Positions 1 to 5,309 are shown, counted from the first letter of the stretch. The stretch is 5,655 nucleotides of DNA from Anaerolineae bacterium (GCA_030598425.1 JAUVPY010000210.1:1-5655); one strand, 5' to 3'. The notes: a model not told the origin generated them from the letters alone. Numbers and translations are program-made.

Positions 1-348
1 CTCGTTGTGGTCGAGCTCGGGCAGGAGGTTGGCAAACGCGTGCAGCTTGGAGCACTCGTTCATCTGTGTCTTCCAGCGATAGGCGATCGGCGTCGTGAGG
101 CCGGCGCCGTAGAGCAGGGGCGTGGTATCGGCCAGGGCGTCGGCGATCTCCGCGGCCCGGCTAACCAGGCCATCCCGAGCTGACTCGATGTAGTCGGCTG
201 CGGCTTGGATCTCGCCCCGCAACGACTCACCGGCTCGGCAGGCGGCAGCCATCTCCGCGGCGACCGTGAATCCGTAGCCGACCGCGGCGCGTGGCTGCAG
301 GCCGGCCGGCAGCCCGATGACCGAGACTCCGTCAGCTCGCGCGGCTGG
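1..348 (-). pseudogene. 5'-truncated bifunctional phosphoglucose/phosphomannose isomerase (SIS family), runs off the left edge
   Basis: An open minus-strand frame of 116 codons continues past position 1. It reads GVSVIGLPAGLQPRAAVGY, then LLYGAGLTTPIAYRWKTQ, then MNEC...ELDHNE, which is the linker and the start of the second SIS domain of bifunctional phosphoglucose/phosphomannose isomerases. These enzymes interconvert glucose-6-P or mannose-6-P with fructose-6-P in the cytoplasm. The fragment's Glu98 (in MNEC) and His114 (in LDHN) are 16 residues apart, as are the family's catalytic Glu and His. The N-terminal SIS domain, with its Ser/Gly-rich phosphate-binding motifs (about 105 residues), is absent. 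An in-frame TGA lies at 349-351 and no ATG, GTG or TTG follows it before the conserved block; the first ATG is at codon 33, inside a conserved helix, without a Shine-Dalgarno sequence. The longer overlapping frame from position 500 does not resemble the missing domain. I read this as a decayed gene. A frameshift alone is unlikely, because no SIS-like residues appear upstream in any frame. Confidence 0.85.
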
Positions 349-368
349 TCACTCGTCTTTTGGTCACT
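346..368. repeat. 8-bp direct repeat at the point where isomerase homology ends
   Basis: TGGTCACT occurs at 346-353 and again at 361-368, separated by 7 bases. The stop codon that closes the isomerase frame (349-351 on the minus strand) lies inside the first copy, and recognisable homology begins only a few codons later. The repeat could be a footprint of an insertion/excision event or a replication-slippage scar. It could also be chance, since 8 bp is short. Confidence 0.5.
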
Positions 369-534
369 GCCTGGCTCCCATTGCCTGTAGCGAAGACTTC
401 GTCTATGGTTATCTGAAACGATGCCAAAGGGGCCTATGGAGTTAAAGAGGGTAGGAGAAGGGAATAAAGAAACACAAGTGTGTGTTACAGATAGGCCCAT
501 AGCTGAGTAACTCGTGTTACTGACCCGTGTTAAT
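369..534 (-). other. Structured leader or possible small RNA region without a convincing gene
   Basis: This stretch follows the promoter at 535-563 in the direction of transcription (leftward). It holds a perfect hairpin AGTAAC/GTTACT (506-511 with 516-521) near the predicted 5' end. A second hairpin, AACACA/TGTGTT (471-476 with 481-486), is enclosed by a longer-range pairing, GGGCCTAT with ATAGGCCC (430-437 with 491-498). The transcript would be pyrimidine-rich between about 445 and 470. A reading frame is open leftward from 500, but it has no Shine-Dalgarno sequence, no recognisable domain, and it enters the isomerase fragment in the wrong frame. I see no coding gene here. Confidence 0.4.
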
Positions 535-563
535 ATTGTAGCAAATTAGAGCAGATTTGTCAA
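535..563 (-). promoter_or_regulatory. Sigma-70-type promoter pointing toward the truncated isomerase
   Basis: On the minus strand there is a consensus -35 TTGACA (558-563), a 17-base spacer and a -10 TACAAT (535-540). Transcription would start near 528 and run left through the structured leader into the isomerase fragment. Its spacing is identical to that of the promoter at 1935-1963. Confidence 0.75.
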
Positions 564-616
564 TAGGGTTAGTGGATTTATAGGTTGCCCGCCTGAGTGT
601 GGAAACGGGGATCGGT

Positions 617-922
617 TCAAGACTCAAGCGTGAATTGGTCCAGGTGGATAATGTTCAACTCCGTCCTACCCACATCACGCTCGGTGTTCTCAAGCCGGAT
701 GAAGACCGTGATTGCGTCGGCCCGGGCCTTGGCCCGCACCACCGGATGACGCCATTCGTGGTCTCGGCCATCCCGTTCGCCCCAGACCACGGCCGAGCTA
801 CTGTAGTCGCGCCCGCCCGTGGGGTCTATGCCTAACGTCTTAAACATCTTGCCGTGAGTTGGTGGGTTGTCGGTTCCCTTGTAGAAAGAAACGACGTTGC
901 CCTCGGTGGATGCTGAGCTCAT
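617..922 (-). CDS. Small protein resembling the C-terminal half of a carbohydrate-binding-like beta-sandwich
   Basis: This 101-residue protein has the ATG at 920-922 preceded by a strong AGGAGG six bases upstream; that ribosome-binding site overlaps the TAA stop of the upstream gene (933-935), so the two are translationally coupled. The middle reads MFKTLGIDPTGG (about residues 26-37), followed by WGERDGRDHEW and a strand-rich end, ITVFIRLEN...LDQFTLES. I recognise this pattern from the second half of carbohydrate-binding/galactose-binding-like domains in Chloroflexota exported proteins, which usually read 'GIDPTGGTDP..VVWS..V.A.A....VTVF' and end in a 'DDA.L' strand. There is no signal peptide or membrane segment, and the usual first half of the domain is absent. 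The conserved Asp-Asp near the end is replaced by HLDQ. Function is unknown. It could be a reduced binding module used inside the cell, or a remnant kept in frame. The gene itself is well supported by its start signals. Confidence 0.75.
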   Translation of the reverse strand: MSSASTEGNVVSFYKGTDNPPTHGKMFKTLGIDPTGGRDYSSSAVVWGERDGRDHEWRHPVVRAKARADAITVFIRLENTERDVGRTELNIIHLDQFTLES

Positions 923-932
923 TTGTGCCTCC

Positions 933-1508
933 TTACTCGTCTACAACAACTCCCCCACTGGGCTCAAAGCGTTCACGCGATAGGATGACGGCGCTGTGAC
1001 CCGCCTCCTCACCCCGGCCGGCCCGATCCGTCGCTGTATCCGAGGCAGGCAGTGCTTCCAATGCCGCTATCTCGTCGGGCGTCAAGGCATACTGGATGGC
1101 GTGACGTACCAGGTGTTCGGTCAGCACCCCTTGGACCTGGCTGCTGAGATCAGCGACGTCGCCAAAGGTCTGCCAAACCATGCTTCTGTCGTTGATAAAG
1201 ACCTGAGCGGCAGGTGTGCGCGGGACGCCGCGTTTGAGATAAGCCGCGGCAGAACCGCGGACGCGGCGTGCCATAAGCCACTCCAGCCCGACCGGAGCAC
1301 GGATGTCGGAGCCCATCACCAGGAAGTATAAGTCGGCGGAGCCCAGGGCTTCCAGATCTAGGGGCTCTACATCCGCGATCGGCGTCTGCACGATGCGCCA
1401 GCCCAGTGTTACTGGCAGCGCGGCGATCATGCGCGCCAATGCCTCTCGCTCAGACATCAGGTCTGAGGCGGCCGAGATGTATATCGTCATTACTGCTTTG
1501 GTGGTCAA
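933..1508 (-). CDS. DUF4062-like domain protein, function unknown
   Basis: This 191-residue protein starts at TTG (1506-1508). That start is chosen because GGTGAGGTG lies just upstream at suitable spacing, while the internal ATG (1488-1490) has no ribosome-binding site. The N-terminus reads TIYISAASDLMSEREALARM (about residues 8-27), matching the 'vFISST..DL..ER.av' opening of DUF4062, a domain often found at the N-terminus of signalling NTPases. SADLYFLVMGSDIRAPVG (about 57-74) matches the later 'aDifvlllG..yG' strand of the same fold. Here it forms nearly the whole protein; no NTPase follows. The C-terminus, from about residue 142, has an acidic, Ala-rich stretch and ends in ILSRERFEPSGGVVVDE. 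It is probably cytoplasmic, with no signal peptide or membrane span. It lies 66 bases after an antitoxin-like gene and is coupled to the small beta-sandwich gene. The DUF4062 assignment is by motif only and moderately sure; the activity is not known. Confidence 0.75.
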   Translation of the reverse strand: MTTKAVMTIYISAASDLMSEREALARMIAALPVTLGWRIVQTPIADVEPLDLEALGSADLYFLVMGSDIRAPVGLEWLMARRVRGSAAAYLKRGVPRTPAAQVFINDRSMVWQTFGDVADLSSQVQGVLTEHLVRHAIQYALTPDEIAALEALPASDTATDRAGRGEEAGHSAVILSRERFEPSGGVVVDE

Positions 1509-1574
1509 GCCTGCACCTCACCCAACCAGTGAACGCCTGGGAATACGGACCTTACGTCATTAACCAGACGCCGG

Positions 1575-1889
1575 TCAGCGGTCCAGAGAGGACAACTGTT
1601 CAACTCGCTCCTCCCTTACCTGACGCAGGACTTCGATAGGATCGGGTAGAGGTTGTCCGGCTTGCTCCTTTTGGATACGCCGCCGGGCTGCTCGTGCCCG
1701 TTCGAGGGCAGCCCGGACATTACTTCCCGCCTGGAGCTGTTCTAGACGATCATAGTCGGTTAGGGAGATAATGGCGACCTGAGGCTGGCCTGCCCGCTCA
1801 ACGATAATTGGAGCGCCTCCCCTGCTTACACGCCGCATAACCTCACCGAAGTGCACGCGGACTTCGGTCGCTTTCATCACCTGGGCCAT
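1575..1889 (-). CDS. Phd/YefM-family antitoxin-like DNA-binding protein
   Basis: This 104-residue protein starts at ATG (1887-1889), with AGGGG seven bases upstream; a GTG one codon earlier is equally in frame. Residues 5-50 fit the Phd/YefM N-terminal fold: MKATEVRVHFGEVMRRV, then a basic turn, then APIIVERAGQPQVAIISL and the closing TDYDRLEQL (usual pattern 'ar..f..ll..v..g.p.iItr.G.pvAvlvs..eyerl'). In that family this region dimerises, binds operator DNA and represses its own operon, while the C-terminal tail neutralises a toxin. Residues about 60-104 form a basic, Arg/Ala-rich helical tail (RARAARRRIQKEQ...). That makes the protein somewhat longer than the common 80-90 residues. No RelE, ParE or PIN-type toxin follows; the next gene leftward is the DUF4062-like protein. 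It is either an orphan antitoxin or transcription regulator, or the partner of an unrecognised effector. Confidence 0.85.
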   Translation of the reverse strand: MAQVMKATEVRVHFGEVMRRVSRGGAPIIVERAGQPQVAIISLTDYDRLEQLQAGSNVRAALERARAARRRIQKEQAGQPLPDPIEVLRQVREERVEQLSSLDR

Positions 1890-1921
1890 CACCTTTCCCC
1901 TCTCGTTTAACCAACTCTTTG

Positions 1922-1931
1922 ATCAATTGAT
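1922..1931. promoter_or_regulatory. Candidate operator palindrome at the transcription start of the antitoxin-like gene
   Basis: ATCAATTGAT is a perfect 10-bp palindrome covering the predicted start of transcription (about 1928), directly downstream of the -10 element. Phd/YefM proteins are known to autorepress by binding palindromes at this kind of position, so it is a natural candidate site. It is AT-rich and short, so chance is possible. Confidence 0.4.
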
Positions 1932-1934
1932 GAT

Positions 1935-1963
1935 ATTGTAGCCCGGCACGGCGGGTGTGTCAA
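1935..1963 (-). promoter_or_regulatory. Sigma-70-type promoter of the antitoxin-like gene and possibly the two genes after it
   Basis: On the minus strand there is -35 TTGACA (1958-1963), a 17-base spacer and -10 TACAAT (1935-1940). The predicted start near 1928 leaves a 5' leader of about 38 bases containing the AGGGG ribosome-binding site. No promoter of comparable quality was found in the 66-base gap before the DUF4062-like gene, so a three-gene transcript is plausible. Confidence 0.8.
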
Positions 1964-2035
1964 AGAGGATCACTTAGGCCAACCGCTGGAGGCTGGAGTG
2001 TTATGCTTTTGATTAGGAAGTAAGCCAAAGGGGAC

Positions 2036-2116
2036 GCTCCATCGCAGCATTCCCGACGCGCGGTTTCGAGCCTCCGTAGAGCTTAATTGGACACGTCAGA
2101 ACTGCCGTGATGGAGC
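2036..2116. repeat. Long-armed inverted repeat in the gap between yccF-like and antitoxin-like genes
   Basis: GCTCCATC (2036-2043) is repeated in inverted form as GATGGAGC (2109-2116). Pairing can be extended inward by five more positions with one wobble and one mismatch. The arms are separated by about 65 bases. It lies just downstream of the yccF-like gene but is not followed by a T-run on either strand, so it is not a classical terminator. The rest of 1964-2127 shows no gene. Confidence 0.4.
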
Positions 2117-2127
2117 ACGAGTGATAT

Positions 2128-2496
2128 CTAGCGAAGGTCCCGTCCAAAGGGGAAAAGTGCCAGGGGGATCAGCTTGATGTGCTGCAGCGCAAAGGGGATG
2201 CCGATAATGGTAATGGCCAGCACTACGGCTGACACCAGATGGGCCACGACAATTGCCCAGCCGAAGAGTATCAACCAGATGATGTTGAAGATCACCCGTA
2301 AGGCGTTATTGGCGTGTTCGCCTTCTACCACCTCTTTGCCAAAGGGAGCGAAGGTGGCGATGCCTAATTTGATCGATTGGACGCCAAAGGGAATGCCGAT
2401 GATCGTCAGGCACAGCAATAGACCGCCGATTATATAACCCAGCCCGACCACCAAACCACCAAATATCAACCAGATAATGTTGCCAAGACAGCTCAT
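2128..2496 (-). CDS. YccF-family integral membrane protein
   Basis: This 122-residue hydrophobic protein starts at ATG (2494-2496), preceded by GAGGAG. An upstream in-frame start at 2562 is rejected because it adds a charged, non-family extension and lacks this ribosome-binding site. It contains two tandem YccF-type units. Unit one is NIIWLIFGGLVVGLGY...TIIGIPFGVQSIKLG...PFGKEV (residues 6-56). Unit two is NIIWLILFGWAIVVAH...TIIGIPFALQHIKL...PFGRDL (residues 71-121). Each has a long hydrophobic segment, the signature TIIGIPF and a closing PFG. It should sit in the cytoplasmic membrane. E. coli YccF is a similar inner-membrane protein of unknown role, and no function can be assigned here. A polar linker (about 54-66) separates the halves. 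It follows the sugar dehydrogenase gene by 123 bases, so it may be its own unit. Confidence 0.92.
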   Translation of the reverse strand: MSCLGNIIWLIFGGLVVGLGYIIGGLLLCLTIIGIPFGVQSIKLGIATFAPFGKEVVEGEHANNALRVIFNIIWLILFGWAIVVAHLVSAVVLAITIIGIPFALQHIKLIPLALFPFGRDLR

Positions 2497-2550
2497 ATGT
2501 CTCCTCGCTAAGTGTGTCTGTTTGCACCAGATGATAATGAGACCACGGCT

Positions 2551-2567
2551 CGTGCGCGGCACGCACG
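2551..2567 (-). repeat. Small GC-rich hairpin upstream of the yccF-like gene
   Basis: CGTGCG (2551-2556) and CGCACG (2562-2567) form a perfect 6-bp stem around a 5-base loop, in the 123-base gap between the dehydrogenase stop and the yccF-like start. No U-run follows leftward, so it is more likely a leader structure than a strong terminator. A weak -10-like TATAGT lies a few bases upstream of the hairpin on the minus strand, but no good -35 accompanies it. Confidence 0.3.
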
Positions 2568-2619
2568 GAATCGTGTGGTTTACTATACAATACGTGCGAT
2601 GAGGCGAGAAGTTTCACAT

Positions 2620-3873
2620 CTATGGCTGTTCTTCGATCTTATAAATGTCGCCGTTGAAGTAGTCGCTCAAGTACAGATTGCCGGCCTCATCTTCTCCAAA
2701 GCTGGCGACGCGATGGCTGGTATTAAGCAGCAGAGTGCTTTGCCAGGTAGCGCCGTCGTGCTTCAGCCCCCAGATTCGCCCGCTGCAATAATCAGCGTAG
2801 AAGTAGACGCCCTGCATACCGGCGTAATCCCCCCCACGGTAGACCATCCCCCCGGTGACACTGCATCCCTGCGAGTGGTCGTATTCAACCACCGGCAACA
2901 CCAGGCCAGTCATATCACACGATCCTGCATCATAGCAATGGAAGCCCTCCATGATACGCCAGCCATAGTTTTCGCCGCCGGTGCTGGAAGCGGACTGATA
3001 GTCGACCTCTTCGTAAGAGCGCTGGCCTACGTCGCCGGCGTAAAGGTCCCCCGTCATCCGGTCAAAGGAGAAACGCCAGGGATTGCGCAAACCCAACGCC
3101 CAAATCTCCCCTCGATACCCGGAAGTTTGTGTATACGGATTGTCCGAGGGAATTCTGTAGGAGCCATGAACGTCAGTTGGCCCGTTGCCTGTGAAGACGA
3201 TTGGTAGATAGACGGTATGATCAGCGGAGATGGTCTGGGTAGGCTCAACGTCAATCCGCAGTAGCTTGCCCAGAAGCGAGCCAGGGTTCTGGGCGTTGTT
3301 TTGAGGGTCTCCGGCTGAACCTCCATCCCCGGTTCCGATGTACAGATAACCCTCGTTGGGGCCAAAAGCCAGTTGCCCCCCGTTGTGGTTTCCGTAGGGC
3401 TGTTCAATTGTCAGGATAATCTCTTCGCTGGCTGGATCGGCTACGTCGGGGTCAGAAGTGACCTGATAGCGGGCCACCACGGTATCGCCAGAGTTGTCGG
3501 TGTAATACACATAAAAGACGCCCTGGCTGGCATAGTCAGGTGGGAAGGCAACACTCAAGAGTCCCTGCTCACTATCCTCGTCTCCCACTCGGCCGGCGAT
3601 ATCCAGGAAGGGTGTGCCGAGCAGCATCCCACCCTTGGCAATTCGGATCAGCCCGCTCCGCTCCACAATAAACAGCCGGCCGGTGCCGTCCCCGGCGTGG
3701 GTGATGTGTACCGCTTGGTTCAATCCGCTGACGTATAAGCTCAAGGAGATTTCGGGCCAAGTGATGTTTCCTTGAGCGGTCACTGCCGTTGGCCTGGAGG
3801 CCCCAAACCACAGGAGAACCCATCCGGCCATTCCCAGTCCAATTGCCAGAGACAGTTGCCATATACGTCTCAA
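2620..3873 (-). CDS. Secreted PQQ-dependent aldose sugar dehydrogenase (sGDH/YliI-type six-bladed propeller)
   Basis: This 417-residue protein starts at TTG (3871-3873), seven bases after the stop of the peptidase gene. That start gives a clean signal peptide, MRR followed by a hydrophobic core, with a likely cut after VTA (residues 31-33); longer in-frame starts would bury it inside the upstream gene. GGAG in the end of the peptidase gene can serve as the ribosome-binding site. Family motifs in order: GRLFIVERSGLIRI (65-78), EQGLLSVAF (102-110), GNHNGGQLAFGP with the presumed catalytic His163, YLYIGTGDGG (176-185), LGKLLRIDVEP (201-211), GLRNPWRFSFDR with Arg263, GDLYAGDVGQ (275-284), GGENYGWRIMEG (299-310) and SFGEDEAGNLYLSDY (391-405). 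Homologues oxidise aldoses at C1 using PQQ and calcium. Cys313, 319, 337 and 363 may pair as disulfides. An unusual insertion at about 212-237 carries VYLPIV. Function is inferred from motifs; the sugar is unknown. Confidence 0.93.
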   Translation of the reverse strand: MRRIWQLSLAIGLGMAGWVLLWFGASRPTAVTAQGNITWPEISLSLYVSGLNQAVHITHAGDGTGRLFIVERSGLIRIAKGGMLLGTPFLDIAGRVGDEDSEQGLLSVAFPPDYASQGVFYVYYTDNSGDTVVARYQVTSDPDVADPASEEIILTIEQPYGNHNGGQLAFGPNEGYLYIGTGDGGSAGDPQNNAQNPGSLLGKLLRIDVEPTQTISADHTVYLPIVFTGNGPTDVHGSYRIPSDNPYTQTSGYRGEIWALGLRNPWRFSFDRMTGDLYAGDVGQRSYEEVDYQSASSTGGENYGWRIMEGFHCYDAGSCDMTGLVLPVVEYDHSQGCSVTGGMVYRGGDYAGMQGVYFYADYCSGRIWGLKHDGATWQSTLLLNTSHRVASFGEDEAGNLYLSDYFNGDIYKIEEQP

Positions 3874-3880
3874 GGTTTTG

Positions 3881-5167
3881 TCACTCCAAGAATTCAAGTG
3901 CAGCCATAGCCCGTTCAAAATGGGAATTGGCAGCCAGGGCTTTTTCCATCTCAGCCCGAGCAGCGGCGAAGTCCCCCAGACCCAGATAGGCAATTCCACG
4001 CTGAAGACGTGCTTCTTCCACCTCACCGGCATTCGCGATGACTTGAGCAGTTATTTCCAGCACGCGCTGGTATTGCCCCACCTGGTTGTAGGCTTCTAAC
4101 GGACCAAACTGGTACCAAAGAAAGTGATCCGGGAACTCGAAGGTGAAGGCCTTATCGTAGGCTGCCACCGCTGCCTCCAGCTCACCTAAGAACAGATGCT
4201 CGTCCGCCAGGTTAAAAAAGGCGTAGCCGTCGGCAAGGGTCTGTGTCTCCGCCTGGGCCTGGGCCAGGGCGCGGCGATGGTTCGTCTCTTCATCCCAATC
4301 CTCACCCAGGATCCCCGCCACCAGGGCTTCTTGTTCAGGTCGGTAGACGGGGATGTAGCCGCGATTGAACGGTCGCCACCACTCGTCAAATTGGGCGTAA
4401 GACATGGTAAGTTGCGGTCCGACATAGGGATCGTTGGCGATGAGCTGATTGTGCGCCGCGTCGTAGCCGCGCAGCACGCGATAATGTCCCACCAACACCC
4501 CATCGTGAGGGCGAACCAACCACTGATGGACGATGACGGGCACATCGTTGGCCAGCAGTTGCCTCATCAACACCTCGTTCCCGTTGACGCGGTAGACGGC
4601 TCCCAGACCCAGCGAGCGCAGGTAGTCCACCATCTCCGGCGGAGAAACATTTCTATCCTCAGGGCTCCCTTTGACCACGTCGGCCGCGTCGAACTGGGTG
4701 ATATCGGACCCGAAGAAGCTGGCGGCGGCTGCCAGGGAAACCGGGCCACAGTTGTTCAGCTTCTGATATTCGTGATTCATAGAGACCAGAAAGGCTTGTT
4801 CTGGAAGCGAGCCGACGGGTGGCAGGGGTGTGGGCTGGGGCACAGGCGCGCTGGTGGAGGTAGGCGTGGGGGCTAAGGTCGGTGAAGGGCTGGGCGTATA
4901 GGTAGGGATGGGAGTGGGGACGGGCGTCGGCGAAGGAAACGGTTCAGGTGTGGGAGCGACCTGCGGTGAGTCGACCAAGTCACTACGGGGCGTCGCCAAA
5001 CCTAATACCGGCTCCTCTGCATAGGCCAGTTGCATAGGAGGCCGATAAACGAAAGTCGCCCACAATGCAAACAGGGCCGCCCCGCACACGCTGACTAACA
5101 TCAGCAGGAAGCACCCGAAGCGCTCCACCGGGCCAAAATAGATGTCTCCCACCCGTTTTGTTCTCAT
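3881..5167 (-). CDS. Membrane-anchored C39-like cysteine peptidase with Pro/Thr stalk and TPR repeats
   Basis: This 428-residue protein starts at ATG (5165-5167); longer starts are rejected because the promoter lies within them. A single membrane span (about 17-40, GCFLLMLVSVCGAALF...) is followed by a Pro/Thr-rich linker (about 68-118, PTPVPTPIPTYTPSPSPT) and a C39-like papain-fold domain (about 124-280). The expected catalytic set is visible: Gln135 and Cys140 in YQKLNNCGPVSLAAAA, His228 in VGHYRVLRGYD and Asp246 in ANDPYVG. C-terminal TPR-like helices span about 318-428, ending with a clear repeat RGIAYLGLGDFAAARAEMEKAL. C39 family members include leader peptidases of bacteriocin exporters, but no ABC transporter is fused or adjacent, so this is the stand-alone C39_2 type with unknown substrate. 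The anchor and linker place the peptidase outside the membrane. The gene is followed 7 bases later by the sugar dehydrogenase, so the two are probably co-transcribed. Confidence 0.92.
   Translation of the reverse strand: MRTKRVGDIYFGPVERFGCFLLMLVSVCGAALFALWATFVYRPPMQLAYAEEPVLGLATPRSDLVDSPQVAPTPEPFPSPTPVPTPIPTYTPSPSPTLAPTPTSTSAPVPQPTPLPPVGSLPEQAFLVSMNHEYQKLNNCGPVSLAAAASFFGSDITQFDAADVVKGSPEDRNVSPPEMVDYLRSLGLGAVYRVNGNEVLMRQLLANDVPVIVHQWLVRPHDGVLVGHYRVLRGYDAAHNQLIANDPYVGPQLTMSYAQFDEWWRPFNRGYIPVYRPEQEALVAGILGEDWDEETNHRRALAQAQAETQTLADGYAFFNLADEHLFLGELEAAVAAYDKAFTFEFPDHFLWYQFGPLEAYNQVGQYQRVLEITAQVIANAGEVEEARLQRGIAYLGLGDFAAARAEMEKALAANSHFERAMAALEFLE
4814..4966 (-). repeat. Low-complexity Pro/Thr linker coding tract
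   Basis: About 51 codons alternate Pro with Thr, Ser, Val and Ile, giving an imperfect short-period repeat in the DNA (GGTGTGGG- and GGAGTGGG-like units on the plus strand). It encodes the extracytoplasmic stalk of the C39-like peptidase. Such tracts commonly vary in length between strains through slippage. Confidence 0.75.
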
Positions 5168-5174
5168 AAGCGAT

Positions 5175-5203
5175 ATTATACTTGTTAAGGACTTCAATAT
5201 CAA
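5175..5203 (-). promoter_or_regulatory. Sigma-70-type promoter of the peptidase/sugar dehydrogenase operon, predicted leaderless
   Basis: On the minus strand there is -35 TTGATA (5198-5203), a 17-base spacer and a perfect -10 TATAAT (5175-5180). Only seven bases separate the -10 from the ATG at 5165-5167, so transcription should begin on or next to the A of the start codon. No Shine-Dalgarno sequence is present, which agrees with a leaderless mRNA. Confidence 0.8.
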
Positions 5204-5243
5204 GTTAAGCGTGGCAATACCTTCGCCAAAATTAGTGTAGGGA

Positions 5244-5309
5244 GAGCGATCGTGTACCATGTGATTTCTAACTCACCAAAGAAGGAATCACGAAAGGACA
5301 CGATCGCTC
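5244..5309. repeat. Composite inverted repeat ending at the transposase start codon
   Basis: GAGCGATCGTGT (5244-5255) and its perfect inverse ACACGATCGCTC (5298-5309) form a 12-bp outer stem. Inside it GTGATTTC (5261-5268) pairs with GGAATCAC (5284-5291) over 8 positions with one wobble. The loop is 15 bases, and an internal loop contains the AAGG part of the only Shine-Dalgarno-like sequence. The ATG begins at the very next base. In an RNA read in from outside the element this would fold over the ribosome-binding site, a known way for insertion sequences to block read-through expression. Confidence 0.7.

Noticed and set aside
60..500. Leftward reading frame of about 146 residues from position 500
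   Set aside because: It has no ribosome-binding site and no recognisable domain, and from 348 onward it overlaps the clearly conserved isomerase frame in another phase.
2062..2072. GGTTTCGAGCC resembling a tRNA T-loop
   Set aside because: The flanking five bases do not pair into a T-stem, and no acceptor, D or anticodon arms are present.
2551..2567. GC-rich hairpin as a terminator of the dehydrogenase operon
   Set aside because: The stem is only 6 bp and is not followed by a U-run in the direction of transcription.
2512..3207. Plus-strand reading frame of about 231 residues
   Set aside because: It is antisense to the well-supported sugar dehydrogenase and the yccF-like leader, with no family resemblance or start signals.
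3874..4032. A longer N-terminus for the sugar dehydrogenase beginning at 4032
   Set aside because: The extra residues lie wholly within the peptidase gene, lack family resemblance, and would place the obvious signal peptide internally.
4196..4876. Plus-strand reading frame of about 226 residues
   Set aside because: It is a shadow of the C39-like peptidase, produced by the GC-rich and Pro/Thr linker codons.
4814..4966. Repetitive tract that might suggest a CRISPR or tandem-repeat array
   Set aside because: The repetition is explained by alternating Pro/Thr codons in a linker; there are no conserved repeats with unique spacers.
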